DNA of 64,000 nt from Warburgia ugandensis (taxonomy: Eukaryota; Streptophyta; Magnoliopsida; Canellales; Canellaceae). Below the pieces are notes generated by a model. That model was not told the DNA's origin. It did no database searches and worked only from the letters and a program-made list of their open reading frames with translations. A program made the translations under genes and the position numbers. Positions 38,901-52,573 of this stretch are shown one piece after another (the first letter of the stretch is position 1; the number at the start of each line of letters is the position of its first letter). Location: positions 30,424,684-30,488,683 of the forward strand of contig CP141128.1 of the NCBI GenBank assembly GCA_035236585.1, in the 5' to 3' direction.

Positions 38901-39304
38901 TTTCCATCTTCATAGGTACTCATGAGGGTTGCAATGAAGTTACTCACAAAATCTCAAAAATCTTTTCCAATTTAACTCCTACTTTTGTCTTAGAGAATTA
39001 TCTTCAATAAATCTATCAATTTTAGTATACTAATAAAATTTGAACAAAAAATTTGAATCCCCTATCCATATGCTAAACACATTCCAAGTAAACTCAGATC
39101 CAAGAGTGTGTATAGTTTGCATATGCAATAATCTTTATCTCTAAGTAAACTATAACTTTTGAATTCCATCTAAAATATGTTTTAAATTCAATTCTCACTA
39201 ATGGCATACACTCAAAAATAAAAGCTCTTAGAAAAAGGGTTCAAATCATATCTCTCTTTAAAATATGTGAGCTGAGTCAATTCATATCTCTCACACATAC
39301 TCAG
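35979..39304 (+). mobile_element. LTR3, 3'-truncated solo LTR
   Basis: Starts TGTGACACCCCTAG after satellite ending 'gatcattg'. The candidate left target site is CATTG (35974-35978), but no matching right copy can be found because the 3' end is lost. It aligns over most of its length with LTR4: the 'cccatttcta...attttggacca' segment (36162 versus 42938), the 'gaggcattg...gtaggtgac' segment (36593 versus 43384) and the 'cgggcattat' region (38120 versus 45118). LTR4's GC-rich and terminal parts are missing here. Satellite resumes near 39305 in the opposite orientation. The last several hundred bases (about 38500-39304) are AT-rich with no clear match elsewhere in the window. No coding core is present. 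The open frame at 37031-37303 is unrecognised. Confidence 0.8.
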
Positions 39305-42300
39305 AAAAATGATGGTCAGTTCAACGAAATCCAATAATTTGATTAAATATACTTTTAGAGTGGTGAGATCTAATGATTTGATGATAAGAAATATCCAGAT
39401 CAATGAGATCTAATGATTTGATGAAAATTAATAGTCGAATTAATAAGATTCAATGAAAATTGACTATAAGATCGATAAGATCAAATGATTTGATGAAAGT
39501 CAAAGGTTAGATAAGTGAGATCTGATGATTTGATAAAATTTATGGCAAGATTGGTAATATTGAGTGATTTACTTATAATGAATAATAAGATAATTTGAAA
39601 AAAAATGGTAGGATTAGTGAGATTCAATAATTTGACAAAAACTAATAGATAGATGGATGAGATCAAATGATTTGTTGAAATTTACAGGTTGGATCAATGA
39701 GATAAGATCATATGATGAAAATCATAAATTGGATCGTAGTTATAAGATGCTTTGATATAAATCAACAATTTCATTGATAAGATATGATGATTGAATTGAG
39801 ATATCTAATGATTTGATGAAAATCAACAAAATCCAATGAAAATATGATGAGTTGATGAAAATCAAATTAGATTAAATCAAAATCAATTATTAGATCGACG
39901 AGATCTGATAATTCAATCAAAATTAATGGTTTGATTATTGAAATCTAATGACTTGATGAAAATCAAAGGTCATATCAAGGAGATCCGATGATTCTATGGA
40001 AATTGAGTATCTGATGAATAAGATCAAATGATTTAATTAAAATTAATGGTCAAATCAATGAGATTTACTAATATGACAAAAATCTAGGAGTAGAACAATG
40101 AGATCAATGGTTTAATGATTTTGGTTCATCGAATTGACGAGATCCCATAATTTGAGGAAAATTAAAATTTGAAAATACTTGATAAAGTGATGTTTTGAAA
40201 ACCAATGTGACTCAATTATTCTATGAATATTTATGGTTAGATCAACAAGATTCGATAAGTTGATAAAAACAAAAGGTCAAATTGATGAGATTAAGTGATT
40301 TGATGGAGATGGAGGGTTTGATCAACAAGATCAATGATATCATTAAAGATCACTTTGTTCTTTTAGATTTGAGAAAAGAACAACTTGATTCTTGGTGATT
40401 GATGGAGGATCACTTCCGATCATATCTAATTTGAGAAAGAAAAATCTCTACCTAGAAATTTAAAGAAAGATCACATCCAATTTTTTTCTTTGAGAAAGAA
40501 TCACCTTTGATTCCTTGAATTTTATAAAGTGTCACCTCCAATCCTTAGAATTTACTTTAAGGTTGATAGAATTCTAAAATTTGCAAAAAATTGAAAGGAG
40601 AATCAATGAGATTTGATGACTCTTTGAGGTCATTGGTCAAATCAATTAAACTAGGTGATTTGATAAAAATTAGTGTCATGTTGATGAGATCCAATGATGT
40701 GACAAAAATGAACAATTAGATCAATGGGATATGGTGATCTACTTAAATTCAATGGTCGGATGAATGAGATTTAATGATTTGTTGAATTATTAATAGTAAG
40801 ATCAATTACATCCATTAATTTGATGAAAACTAATCATTAGATCGACAAGATCCACAGATTAGATAAAGATCAACAATTGAATCAACAATATTAATGATAT
40901 TATAAAAATTAACAGTGAAACTAATGAGATCCAATGATTTGATAAAATTAGGGTCTAATTAATGAGATCTAATGATTTCATAAAAAGTAATGATCGTTGA
41001 TTGAGGTCCTATGATTTAATGACAATCAATGGTTGGATTAACAAGATCCAGTGATATGATGAAAATTGATGGCCAAATCTATGATAGAAAATTTAAAGTT
41101 ATATCAATGAGATTATTGATTTGATAAAAATGAAGGGTTGGATCAATGTGTTTTGATGATTTTGTTAAAATCAAGAATTAGATGAGCAAGATTTAATGAA
41201 AATGATGATTAGATCAATGGACTCCAATCATTTTCTTAGATTCAACCTTTGTGTCAATGAGGGTCAATGAGTTGATGAATTTGAAGATGTAATGGAAATT
41301 GATGAGATAAAATGATTCTACAAAATTTGACAATTAGATCAATGATATTGAATGATTTGATACAAATCAATGGTTGGATCAATAGGATTTGATAACTTGA
41401 TGAGAATGTATAGTGGACCAATGAGGTCCAATGATTTGATGAAAATCAAGGTTCAAATCAATGAGATTCTATTATTTGGAGAAAATTAATGATTGGATCA
41501 ATTAGATCCGTTAATTTGTAGAAAGTTGATTGTTGGATGGCAATGATATGATGAAAATCTACAGTCAAATTTATGTGATCCAATGATTTGATTAAAATCA
41601 ATTGTCATATCAATGAGATTCGATGATTTGATGTAAAGTGATTATCAGATAGACAAGATTTGATGCTTTGAATAAATCATGTGGGATCAAAAGCATGTGA
41701 TTGCTGGACAAAAATCAATATTTTGATGGATGAACTCCTACAATTTTATTAAAATCAGTAGTTGGATCATTAAGACTAGATGATTTGATGAAAATTGATG
41801 GTTGAATCAACATATTTGATGATCGAATGAAACTCAAGAATCAGCTTGATAAGATCCAATGATTCGATCAAAGTTGCTGGCTAGTTATGAGATCCAATGA
41901 TTAAATGAAATCAACAATTGGATCATTAAGATCTAATAATTTGATGAAAATTAAGGTTAAAATTATTGACATTTGATGAAAACCAATGTCAGATCTAAGA
42001 GATTTGATGAAAATGTATGGGAAATAAATGAGAATTACAGATTTAATAAAAAATCAAATGTTGGAATCCAAAGATCTAATGATTGGATGAAAATCAATGA
42101 AAACATTCTTTAGATTCAATGATTTATTGAAAATCAACCATTATATAATTTAAATAATGTGATTTGGTGAATAGAAAATGTGAGATTATGAGATTCGACA
42201 ATTTAATGAAAATCAAGGTTGGTCTAGTTTGATTTGATCATTTGACAAAGATCAATGAGATTCAAATATTTTATGAAAATCAATTGCTGAAATCACAAGG

Positions 42301-42873
42301 TCAGATGATACAAGAAAATTTGCAATTTGATTTAGGAGATCATACGTTTTATGAAAACCAAGTTTTGAATTGACAAGATTTGATGATTTAATGAAAATGA
42401 ATAATTTGTTCGATCAGATCTAATGATATGAAGAAAATTGATGATCATATCAATGATCTCCAATGATTTATAATTTGAAAAAAATCAATGGGAAGATCAT
42501 TGAGATCCAATGACTTGATGAAAATCACGCTTTACGTTAAAGAGATTTGATATTTTTTATGGAAATCATATATCAAATCAATGAGATATTATAATTTGAG
42601 AAAAATTGATTATCAATTTGATGAGACTCAATCATCTGAACCAAATTGATGGGTGGATCAATGAGATCCAATGATTTGATGAAAATCATTTGTTAGATTG
42701 ACAACATTGGATGATTTGATGAAAATCAACCATTTAATTGATGAGATCTAATGATTTGATAAAAAAACAATGATTGGACCAATAAGATCTAGATGATTTG
42801 ATGAAAATCAACATTCAATATGAGACCCACTGATTGGATAAAAATTGATGGTTAGTTTAATGACATCCAATGA
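39305..42873 (-). repeat. Satellite block 4, inverted orientation
   Basis: The same satellite read on the minus strand: motifs appear as GATCCAATGATTTGATGAAAA on the plus strand. It contains one second-monomer module at about 40345-40610 and one weak phase marker near 39870. The unit in this orientation is about 3.5 kb, so the block is about one unit long. Both ends lie at almost the same phase of the HOR (a 'gatggtcagtt/gatggttagtt' segment at 39311 and 42848). Confidence 0.9.
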
Positions 42874-45800
42874 AAAACATTGGTTTCAAAAGCCCAGGAG
42901 TCATACAACCTGCAAAATCATGGATTTTATAGTGAAATAATCTTCCCATTTCTATAAAAAGTTTGACAGTCTCTTCTGTATTTTGGACCAACAAACATTT
43001 AACATATGCAATGCTTCAAATACCTGATAAATACAATAACACATAAATACAAAAAAGGGAGACTCATTTTCCATAAATATATAGCCTGATCATTCACAGG
43101 TTTTAATTAAAACATACATATTATTGATGAGCGACAAGTCTAAAACAATGACATAGTCCCAGGGTCTATCCATACATAGCCAACTCATCCAACATAATGG
43201 TATCCATACAGTTATGTTATAAAAGTGTAAACCATTGCGTGTGTAGTTCATAAAACAATATGCAAAGGCAAGGTTTTAACAAACCACATACATCATTGAA
43301 ATCTCCTATGTACACTGCTAAAGGTTGCCAATGCCCTTACTTGCTCTCCATCTCCTTGTCCTTCCTACTATCTCTCTCTATATTTGAGGCATTGTAAAAA
43401 ATCATAATGCCTTAGCAAGTTATGCTTTTGTAGGTGACACCAATAATAATAAAGTCACGAGATATTTGACATATAATGAATAGCTTAAGTGAACAAATCT
43501 CAAGGCATGCAATAAAAACTTTCCCATAGAAAATAGTTCTAATATGATCTCGATAATGAGTGTAATAGTGAAAAAGTAGAGCATAAACAACATGTGAAAT
43601 CAACCAAATCAACATACAATAGCCAAGGCGTCAAAGCTCATAATATTGCCGAAAGCAAGGCAATGCAACCACACCATCTGCGTGCTTCCAAATATGTACA
43701 TCTCAATCAATGCAACTTATGCCGTTTGCATGTTTGCAAATGTGTCAAATCAATTGAACATCTACGACTCATAAATATGCCAAAACCACGTTAGTTCAAA
43801 TCGTCAAAATATTTAAGAATATCTCAAATGAATAAATGAATGTAGAGAGTTAAAAACTGAAAAATATCTCAATAATGGGATATTGCAGTACTACAACAAC
43901 TATTCAATTGTGTAATGCTGTTGTGAAAAGAACACATGGATCACTATGCTACAATAGCTGTCAAATCATGGGACACCACGTGCTCAACACTAACACCAAT
44001 TGTGTGAGACTTATCATCGTCTCACATGCTAGGAGAATAGATCATATAGTGTGGTCTTTCTATGATGCCACACCCAAAGTTTATCCACTTGGACTTGGTG
44101 TTGAAATATCAACTTTGGGAAGGCAAGTGGCCAACTCTACAACCCTCCTATCATAGTGTCCATTAGGCATAAGCACCCATGTAAAATAAATTCTTAGCAA
44201 ATTAGTCATGAAAATCTAAGTACAAGTGTACCATCTATGACATATTAATTGCTTACTAATAACATAATCATATTTTAGTCATAATTTAAAATACAAATGA
44301 GATATAAAATGCAAGTCGTGCATGTTATCCAATTAGGAAGTCAAATCCATGTCATGCCTTTTAAAAATTTAAGTATAACTGTAAAATCCCCAAACCTTAC
44401 TAAAAATTCAATAGAGTTTTCCCTATTTATAAGATAGTGCACATTTAATGAATGTAATGTGTTTCATATGATAAACCACAGTTTCATATGCAAATAAAAA
44501 TGTAGACTATGTCTCCTAATTATCCCACCAATAGATAATTCAAGCTTTTTAACATATCATATAAACCATGCCAAAAATATCCTTTCAAAAGAATTATTTA
44601 ACATCTCAATAATATTGCATCACATAATTTAGGTTATAAGAATGTTATTTACACTTGCAATAAGAGTCATCAACCATATTTAGATGTAGACAAAGTAATG
44701 CATAATTGTAACTACTCTGAAAACTTAGCAACCCAAGTATCACCTACTTCAAACAAAGAATCACTCATTTGTACCTCCTAAGTCATAGTCAGACTCAACT
44801 GGAAGATTAGTACACCTCAATCCCATTACCTAGATACACATTTGATTTAGGTCTAATTTAGAATCCAAGTTATTCATCTAAGTTGGATTCTTAGTTATAA
44901 AACAAAAATTATATTTTCAGATCTTGATTCATCGTGTTTCAACATGATCCAATGGTTCATAGCCATTGGATCTTACACTAGGGCTGATAGTCCAGATCAT
45001 GTTGAATCGGGCCCACCAATAACTATTAGATTGAATCCTTACACATTTTATAATGTAATTCAAAATTATCATACTCACATTAGGCTAATTTTAGATGGTC
45101 CATCATTAAATCAACTAATAGGGCATGTTCATATGTGCATATCATAGTCAATTTTAGCTAATCACAACCAAATCCATAAATTAAATGGTTGGGATGCTAA
45201 TCCTATCTCGTGTAGGTAAATCTAAATGAAATTCAATTATATGTGCCACTGAATCATTGACTGATCATCTTGAAGGTGCCCGATTTAGGCTATCCATATT
45301 AGATACAATTTCATACCTATATCCTCAATTGATCTTAGCTGATGATCAAAATTGGCCAAATCAGTGCAATAATGCTTTGAATCAAATATCACTGCTATAG
45401 ATCTTGATCTACACGTCACGAAGATCACAATGAATAGTTTAGATAGTTAGAGATGGTCGGATCCGCCCTAGATCAGATGATCTGATGTCCAATCGATGGT
45501 CTGATAGCGATCTATGATCAGATCTTCTCTGATCAACAAATGGAAAGATTGGTCTCATTCCTCACATTGCAATGATTGTGATGGCTATCTCATATATTTG
45601 AGAGCCTTCTTAGATTTAGTAGTTGAAGAGGTCAAAGTTCAAGGGTGAGTATTAGTAGTGGGTCGCACTAGTGCAAACTCGACATGAGAGAGAGAGAGAG
45701 AGAGAGTGAAGGGATGGGGGGAGATGGTGGTGGTCGATTGTGGCTCTAGCACGGTCACTCTGATTCCAACCATGAAGAGGGAGAGGCAAAAGGGCAAGGG

Positions 45801-46696
45801 GGAAGGTTTCTTGGCACGTTGTCTTGCTTCAACAAGCATGTTAGCTTGCTTACATTAGAGCGAGAAGGCTAGTGGAAGAACAGGGGAGAAAACAGGGTAT
45901 GTGCAACTGGCTTGTGTGAACAAGCATGTTGGGCCAGCTGCAGTAATCAGGGAACAATAAGGGATGGAAAAGGAGAAATCTAGCATGGCTAGCTTGATTA
46001 GGTGAGCTCGTTGGCTAGCTACACTAGAGGAAGAGGAAACATATATAAGGAAAGTGAAGGTTCCAGCAATGACTGACAACCATGGTTTGGTCATTGCTGA
46101 GACTGGAATCGAGCAATAGAGAAGGGGGGAGGAGGAAGGGTGCTCGCACGGGACATGATAGTGTCATTGGTGGAGTGCTACAATAGAGGAGAAGGCTGGA
46201 GAGAAGGTTTCTGGGTCTGTCCGATGGTGGGGGTCTGAACGAAGGGAGCAGGTCACTAGGACTTTTCCCCTTTCCAATGTTCACCTCTTGTTTTGTTGCA
46301 TTTCAATTGTTTTCAACCAATACCTAGGGCAAGGGAGCCAGGCCAATTCATGGTGGCTAGCAGTACGAGTTTCATGCCCTCTCCTAGCATGTTGCGACCC
46401 CTGCAGTTCATAAAATAAGAAAAATGGGGGTGCCATTATCAATTTTAAACCCCCTCTAAAATTAGTAAATTTTTTTTGGTTTTTTTACCCTAATCTCTTT
46501 TTTGCACAAAATTAGTGTCCTTGAAATCATCACAATGCATACATTTCATTTTTAAAAGTTGCAAGTCCAAATTTTGAGTTTTTAAAGAGATCACATGAAT
46601 AAAATTCAGTTTTGATGGAATTCAATTCATGATTCCTTTTTTAATTAAAATATAACCTAAGTTCACAGAAAAGAACTCAAATTGAGAGTTGTTACA
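42874..46696 (+). mobile_element. LTR4, 5'-truncated solo LTR
   Basis: Ends GAGAGTTGTTACA at 46696, the expected LTR 3' terminus, but roughly the first 110 bp relative to LTR3 are missing. Comparison with the uninterrupted satellite at 49990-50150 shows that about 135 bp of satellite are also missing at the insertion site. A deletion across the 5' junction therefore removed both. It contains a (GA)n run at 45689-45706 and a GC-richer region at 45640-46400. No protein core was found. Open frames at 43412-44156, 44944-45147 and 45639-46284 resemble no known protein. Confidence 0.82.
45689..45706. repeat. (GA)n microsatellite in LTR4
   Basis: A run of alternating G and A at the edge of the GC-richer part of LTR4. 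GA-rich tracts are common in plant LTR leader regions. No function is claimed. Confidence 0.8.
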
Positions 46697-49600
46697 TAGA
46701 TCAATAATATCAAATTATTTTATGAATGTCAAAGGTTAGATAAGTGAGATACGATGATTTGATGAAATTTGTCATTGGATTAATGATATTGAGTGATTTA
46801 ATTACAATGAAATTATCAAATAATTTGAAAAAAAATTATAAGATTAATGAGATTTGATAATTTAACAAAAATGATAGATGGTTGATATCAAATGATTTGT
46901 TGAAAATCACTAGTTGGATCGATGAGATAAGATTGTAGGATGAAATCATAGTTCTAATCAATGTCATAAGATACTTTGATCTAAATCAACATACATATTA
47001 ACAAGATATGACAATTCAATGAAAATTCGTTGTTGGATCAATGTATATGATGATTGGATGAAAATTGATAATCAGATAGATGAAATTCAATGAAAATTAA
47101 AGGACAAATCAATTAGAACAAATCGAAAGCAATTGTTAGATCAACAAGATCTAATGACTCGACAAAAATTGATGAAATTCTATGAGTTGATGAAAATCAA
47201 AGGTAAGATCAAGGAGATACAATGATTCAATGGAATTTGTCAATGTGATTAATAAGATTGGATGATTAGATTAAAATTATATGAAAATCTAAGAGTAGAA
47301 CAACAAGATCATTAATTTAATGATTTCCATCCATTGAATTAACGAGATCTCATAATTTGAAGAAAATTATTTTTTTAAAAGTATGTGATAAAGTGATGTT
47401 TTGAAAACCAACGTAATTGATAATTTGATGAATATTAATGATTAGATCAACAAGATTCGATGACTTGATAAAAATCAATGTTCAGATCGAAGGGATTTAG
47501 TGAATTGACAAGGTTAGATTAAGAAAATGCAATGATTTGATAAATGATATGTTTGTTCTTTTAGATTTGAGAAAGTATCAAGTTGATCTTGGGTTTTGAC
47601 AAAAGATAACCTCAAGTATTATCTTATTTGATAAAGGAAAATCTCTAATCCTAGAATTTTGAAGAAAGATTGCATCTAAGTTTTCTTATTTGAGAAAGGA
47701 TCACCTTTGATTCCTTGAATTGGATGAAGAGTCACCTCTAATCCTTATAATTGATTTTATGGCCTATAGAATTCTTGAATTTGAAGAAAATTGAAGGTGG
47801 ATCAATGAGATTTGATGACTAATAGAGATCATTAATTGAATTAATGAGATTAGACACTTTGATAAAAATTAGTGGTCAAGTTAACAAGATCCAATGATGT
47901 TACAAAAATGAATGGTTGGATCAATGAGATATAGTGATTTAGTTTAAATCAATGTTCGGATCAACAAGATCTAATGATTTGTTGAATAAAAATAGTAAGT
48001 CAATTATATCCATTAATTTGATGAAACCTAATGATTGGATCATGAGGTCCAATGGTTAGATAAAGATCAACAATTAGATCAATGATATTATGAAAATTAA
48101 TGGTCAAACTAATGAGATCTAATGATTTGATGAAAATTTTGGTCCGATCAATGAGATCTAATGATTTGATAAAAAGTAAATATCGGATTCATGAGATCCA
48201 GCAATTTAATGACTATCAATGGTCAAATTGACATGGTCTAGTGATGTCATAAAAATTGATGGTCCAATCTGTGAGAAAAAATCAAAGTTTGGATCAATGG
48301 GATCTGCTAATTTGATGTAAATAAAGAGTTGGATAGATGAGTTTTGATGATTTTGTTAAAATTGGTAGTTATATCTACAAGATTCAATGGAAATGATGAC
48401 TAGATTGATGAGCTACAACCATTTGTTTAAATTTAACCTTCGCATCTATGAGGATAAATGAGCTTATGTGATTCGAAGATTTAATGGAAATTAATGGCTG
48501 TATTGATAAGTTAAAATGATTCCATGGAAATTGGCAACTAGATCGATGAGATCCAATGATTTTCATGAAAATCAATGGTTGAATGAACAGGATTTGATGG
48601 CTCAATGAGAATGTATGGTGGAGCGATGAGACCTAGCGATTTGATGAAAATCAAGGTTTGAAAAGACGAGATTCAATAATCTGATGAAAATCAACAATCG
48701 AATTTGTCTAATCCATTGATTTGATTATAATCGATTGTTAGGTCAATGAGATCCAATGATTTGATTTAATTTGATTATCAAATAGATAAGATCTTATGTT
48801 TTGAATAAATTCAACTATGCGATCAAACAAATTCGATGATATGATGAAAATCAATGTTCTGTTAAACAAACTTCTATGATTTGATTAAAATCAGAAGTGG
48901 GATCATTGAGACTAGATGATTTAATATAAATTGATGGTCAGATTGACATATCTCATGATTGAATAAAAATCAAGGATCGGATCTATGAGATCTAAGAATT
49001 TGATGAAAGTCAATAGTTAGTAATGAGATTTGATAATTGGATAAATCAATGATTGAATTAACGAGACCTAATAATTTGATAAAAAAAATTATGGGTGAAA
49101 TTATTAAGATTTGATAAAAAACCAGCAGCTGGATCAAAGAGAGTTCATGAAAATGTGTGGGTAGATCAATAAGAATTAGCAACTTAATGAAAATCAAGCA
49201 TTGGATTCTCGAGACAGAATGATTTAATGAAAATCAACAAAAAGGATTCTTTAGGGCTAATGATTCAATAAAAATTAACTATTAGGTAATTGAAATACCA
49301 TGATTTGATGAATAGAAAATATGGCATTGATGAGATCTGATGATTGGATGAAATTCGAGGGTAGGACTAGTTAGATTTGATCATTTGACAAAATCCAAGG
49401 GTTGATCGACAAGAACAAAGATTTATGAAAATGAATTGTTGGTTCAACAAGGTATGATGATACAAGAAAATTGACTTTTGGGTTGAGGAGATCCTAAATT
49501 TTGATTAAAACCAAGTTTTGAATTGAAAGATTTGATGATTTGTTGTTAATGAATAGTTTGATCGACGAGATTTGATGATATAATGGAAATTGACGATTGG

Positions 49601-50449
49601 ATCAATAATATCCAATGAGTTATAATTTGTAAAAACCAATGGACATATCAATGAGATTCAATGATTTCATGAAAACAAAGTTTTAGATCAACAAGATCCT
49701 ATATTTTTTAGGAAAATTAATTATCGAATCGATAAGATATGATAATCATTGAAAATTAATGGTTGGACAGATGAGGCTTGAACAAATGAAAAAAATTGAT
49801 GGTTGGATCAATGAGTTCCAATTCTTTGATGAAAATCATTAGTTAGATTGACAAGATCTAGTGAAAGTCAATCATTTAATTGATGGGATCTAATGATTTG
49901 ATAAAATAAGGGTTGGACCGACAATATTTGGATGATTTGACGAAAATCAGCATTTTGTCTGAGACCCACTGATTGGATAAAAATTGATGGCCAGTTCAAT
50001 GTGATCCAATGATTTGATTAAATATACTTTCAGAGCAGTGAGATCCAATGATTTGACAATAAAAAATATTCATATCAATGATAACCAATAATTTGATAAA
50101 AATCAATAGTCGAATTAATGAGATTCAATGAAAATTAACTATCAGATCAATAAGATCAAATGATTTGATGAAAGTCAAAGGTCAAATAAGTGAGATTCGA
50201 CAATTAGATAAAATTTATGATTGGATTGTTAATATCCAGTGATTTAGTTATAATGAAAAATCAGATATTTTTAAATTTTTTTTTATAGGATTGACTAGAT
50301 CATACAATTTCACAAATTGATAGATAGATGAACAAGATCAGATGATTTTTAGAAAATCACTCATAGGATTGATGAGATAAGATCATACAATGAAAATTAT
50401 AATGCAGAACATTGTTATATGATGTTTTGACGTGAATCAATAGACTAAT
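46697..50449 (-). repeat. Satellite block 5, inverted orientation
   Basis: Minus-orientation satellite with a second-monomer module at about 47545-47800 and a weak phase marker near 47115. The longer-unit segment is present, including a 'ttgaataaattcaac' stretch near 48803 that matches 18946, 21910 and 35782 in reverse complement. It ends at the start of the TRIM-like array. No gene is visible. Confidence 0.9.
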
Positions 50450-50796
50450 TGTGATGACTAGGGATCCCATAGTAATGATATTATCCGCTTTGGGTCCCTC
50501 ACCCCTTTCGATTTAAATTTTTCTTTTTAGGAAAAGGCTTATTACTTGGAGATACCACTTTAACCCTTATAAATGGCCTAACATTCCCTACCTACGCGAT
50601 AGGGGACTAACTCTCAAGGTCACCCCTACACAACCATCCTATAGATTGTCACCCCTATACTAAGCCACCCACTAGGACTAGCAACCCAAAGACCCCTCTT
50701 CCCCCTTAAGGAACATGCATCCTTGCATGCTGCCACGATCTAGAGCCGACATGTGGCTAGCCCACCATCATAAGGGAAACTGGCTCTAATACAAAG

Positions 50797-51582
50797 TGTG
50801 ACGGCTAGGAGTTTCACAGTAACGATATTGTCTACCTTTCAGGCTTCACCCTCACAGTTTTGTTTTTCCTTTTTAGGAAAAGGACTCGTTACTTGGAGAT
50901 ACCACACAAACCCTTATAACTTTCCTCGCTTCCCCTCCCTAGGTGATGTGGGTCTAACTCTCAAGGTCACCCCCACACAGCCATACTGTAGCTCACCACT
51001 CCTTTATCATACCGCCCACCAGGATCAGCAAGCCAGAGCCCCCTCTTCCCCATTTAAAGAACATGCGTCCCATACCAGTTTTATTTTTCCTTTTTAGGAA
51101 AAAGCCTTGTTACATGGAGGTATTACTCGAACCCTTATAACTTTCCTAGCTTCCCCTCCCTAGGTGATGTGGGTCTAACTCTCAAGGTCACCCCCACACA
51201 GCCATACTGTAGCTCACCACTCCTTTATCATACCGCCCACCACGATCAGCAAGCCAGAGCCCCCTCTTCCCCACTCAAAGAACATGCGTCCCATACCAGT
51301 TTTATTTTTCCTTTTTAGGAAAAAACCTTGTTACATGGAGGTGTTACTCGAACCCTTATAACTGGCATAGCTTCCCTCCTTAAGCGATGTGGGACTAACT
51401 CTCATGGTAACCCTTGCACAGCCATCATGTAGCTTGAAGCCCTTTATCGAGCCACCTACAAGGACCAGCAAACCAGAGTCCCCTCTTCCCCACATAAGGA
51501 ACATGAGTCACCGCGTGTTTTCAAGGCTTAGCATGCATACATCTAGCCCACTATCACGAGGGGAACTGGCTCTGATACCAAC
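50797..51582 (-). repeat. Near-identical 221 bp tandem duplication
   Basis: Within the second TRIM-like unit, a segment ending 'catgcgtcccataccag' occurs twice, with CCCATACC at 51069 and 51290, exactly 221 bp apart. The preceding 130 bp (50921-51055 versus 51141-51276) differ at very few positions. The other units of the cluster differ much more, so this duplication is recent. Confidence 0.85.
51568..51580 (-). promoter_or_regulatory. Primer-binding site for initiator tRNA-Met
   Basis: The minus strand reads TGGTATCAGAGCC two bases after the end of an LTR that finishes ...CACA. This is the standard plant LTR-retroelement site complementary to the 3' end of initiator tRNA-Met. Degenerate copies occur near 50781, 51928, 52561 and, on the plus strand, 52770. 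Confidence 0.85.
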
Positions 51583-52573
51583 TGTGACAATGGAGGGTCC
51601 CACAGTAATGATATTGTCTACTTTGGGTCCCTCATCTCTTCAGGGCTTCACCCTCACATCTTGTTTTTCCATTTTAGGAAAAGGCCTTGTTACTTTGAGA
51701 TACCACCCGAACCCTTATAACTGGCCCAACTTCCTCTCTCTAGGTGATGTGGGATTAACTCTTAGGGTCACCCCCGCATAGCCATCTTGTAGCTCACCAC
51801 CCCTTTACCGAGCCGCCACTAGGACTAGCAAGCCAAAGCCCCCTCTTCCCCCTTTAGGGAACATGATTCTCTAGTGTTGACATGACTTGGCAGCGGCGTG
51901 CAGCTAGCCCAGCATCATGAGGGAAACTAACTCTGATACCAACTATGATGACCAGGGCTCCCGCAGTAACGTTATTATTCACTTTTGGTCCCTCACTCCT
52001 TCTAGACTTCACCCTCATGATTTTGTTTTTCGTTTTTAGGAAAAGGTCTCGTTACTTGGAGATATCACCCACACCCTTATAACTAGCCTTGCTTCCCTTC
52101 CCCAGATAATGTCTGGCCCACTCTCAGGGTAATCGTGGTAGAGCCATCCTATAGCTCACCACCCCTTTACTGGGTCACCCATTAGGACTAGCAAGCTAGA
52201 GCCCCCTGTTCACTATAATGACTAGGAGTCCCATAGTAATGATATTGTTGGCTTTGGATCCCTCACCCTTCTGGCCTTTACCCTCATGGTTTTGTTTTTC
52301 CTTTTTAGGAAAAGGACTCATTACTTAGAGATACCCCCCGAACCTTTATAACTGGCCCAACTTCCCCTCCCCAGGCAATGTGGGACTAACTCTCAGGATC
52401 ACTCTCGCACAACCATCTTGTAGCTCGCAACCACTTTACTGGGTTGCCCACCAGGATTGGGAAGCCAGAGCCCCTCTTCCCCCCTTAGGGAATACATGTC
52501 CCCATGTGTTGCCATGACCTGATGCCTGTGTGTGGCTAGCTCACCATCATGGGGGGAATTGGCTCTAATACCA

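Noticed and set aside
45639-46284. Minus-strand open frames in LTR4 with serine- and leucine-rich stretches
   Set aside because: They arise from GA-rich DNA read on the opposite strand; no homologue and no conservation in LTR3.
35979-46696. LTR3 and LTR4 as the two LTRs of one element with satellite as its internal region
   Set aside because: LTR3 lacks its 3' end and LTR4 its 5' end, no primer-binding site or polypurine tract adjoins them, and the middle is ordinary satellite.
50798-51781. Plus-strand frames of 99 and 130 residues in the TRIM-like array
   Set aside because: They read against the inferred element strand, and the repeated peptide text only mirrors the tandem LTR units.
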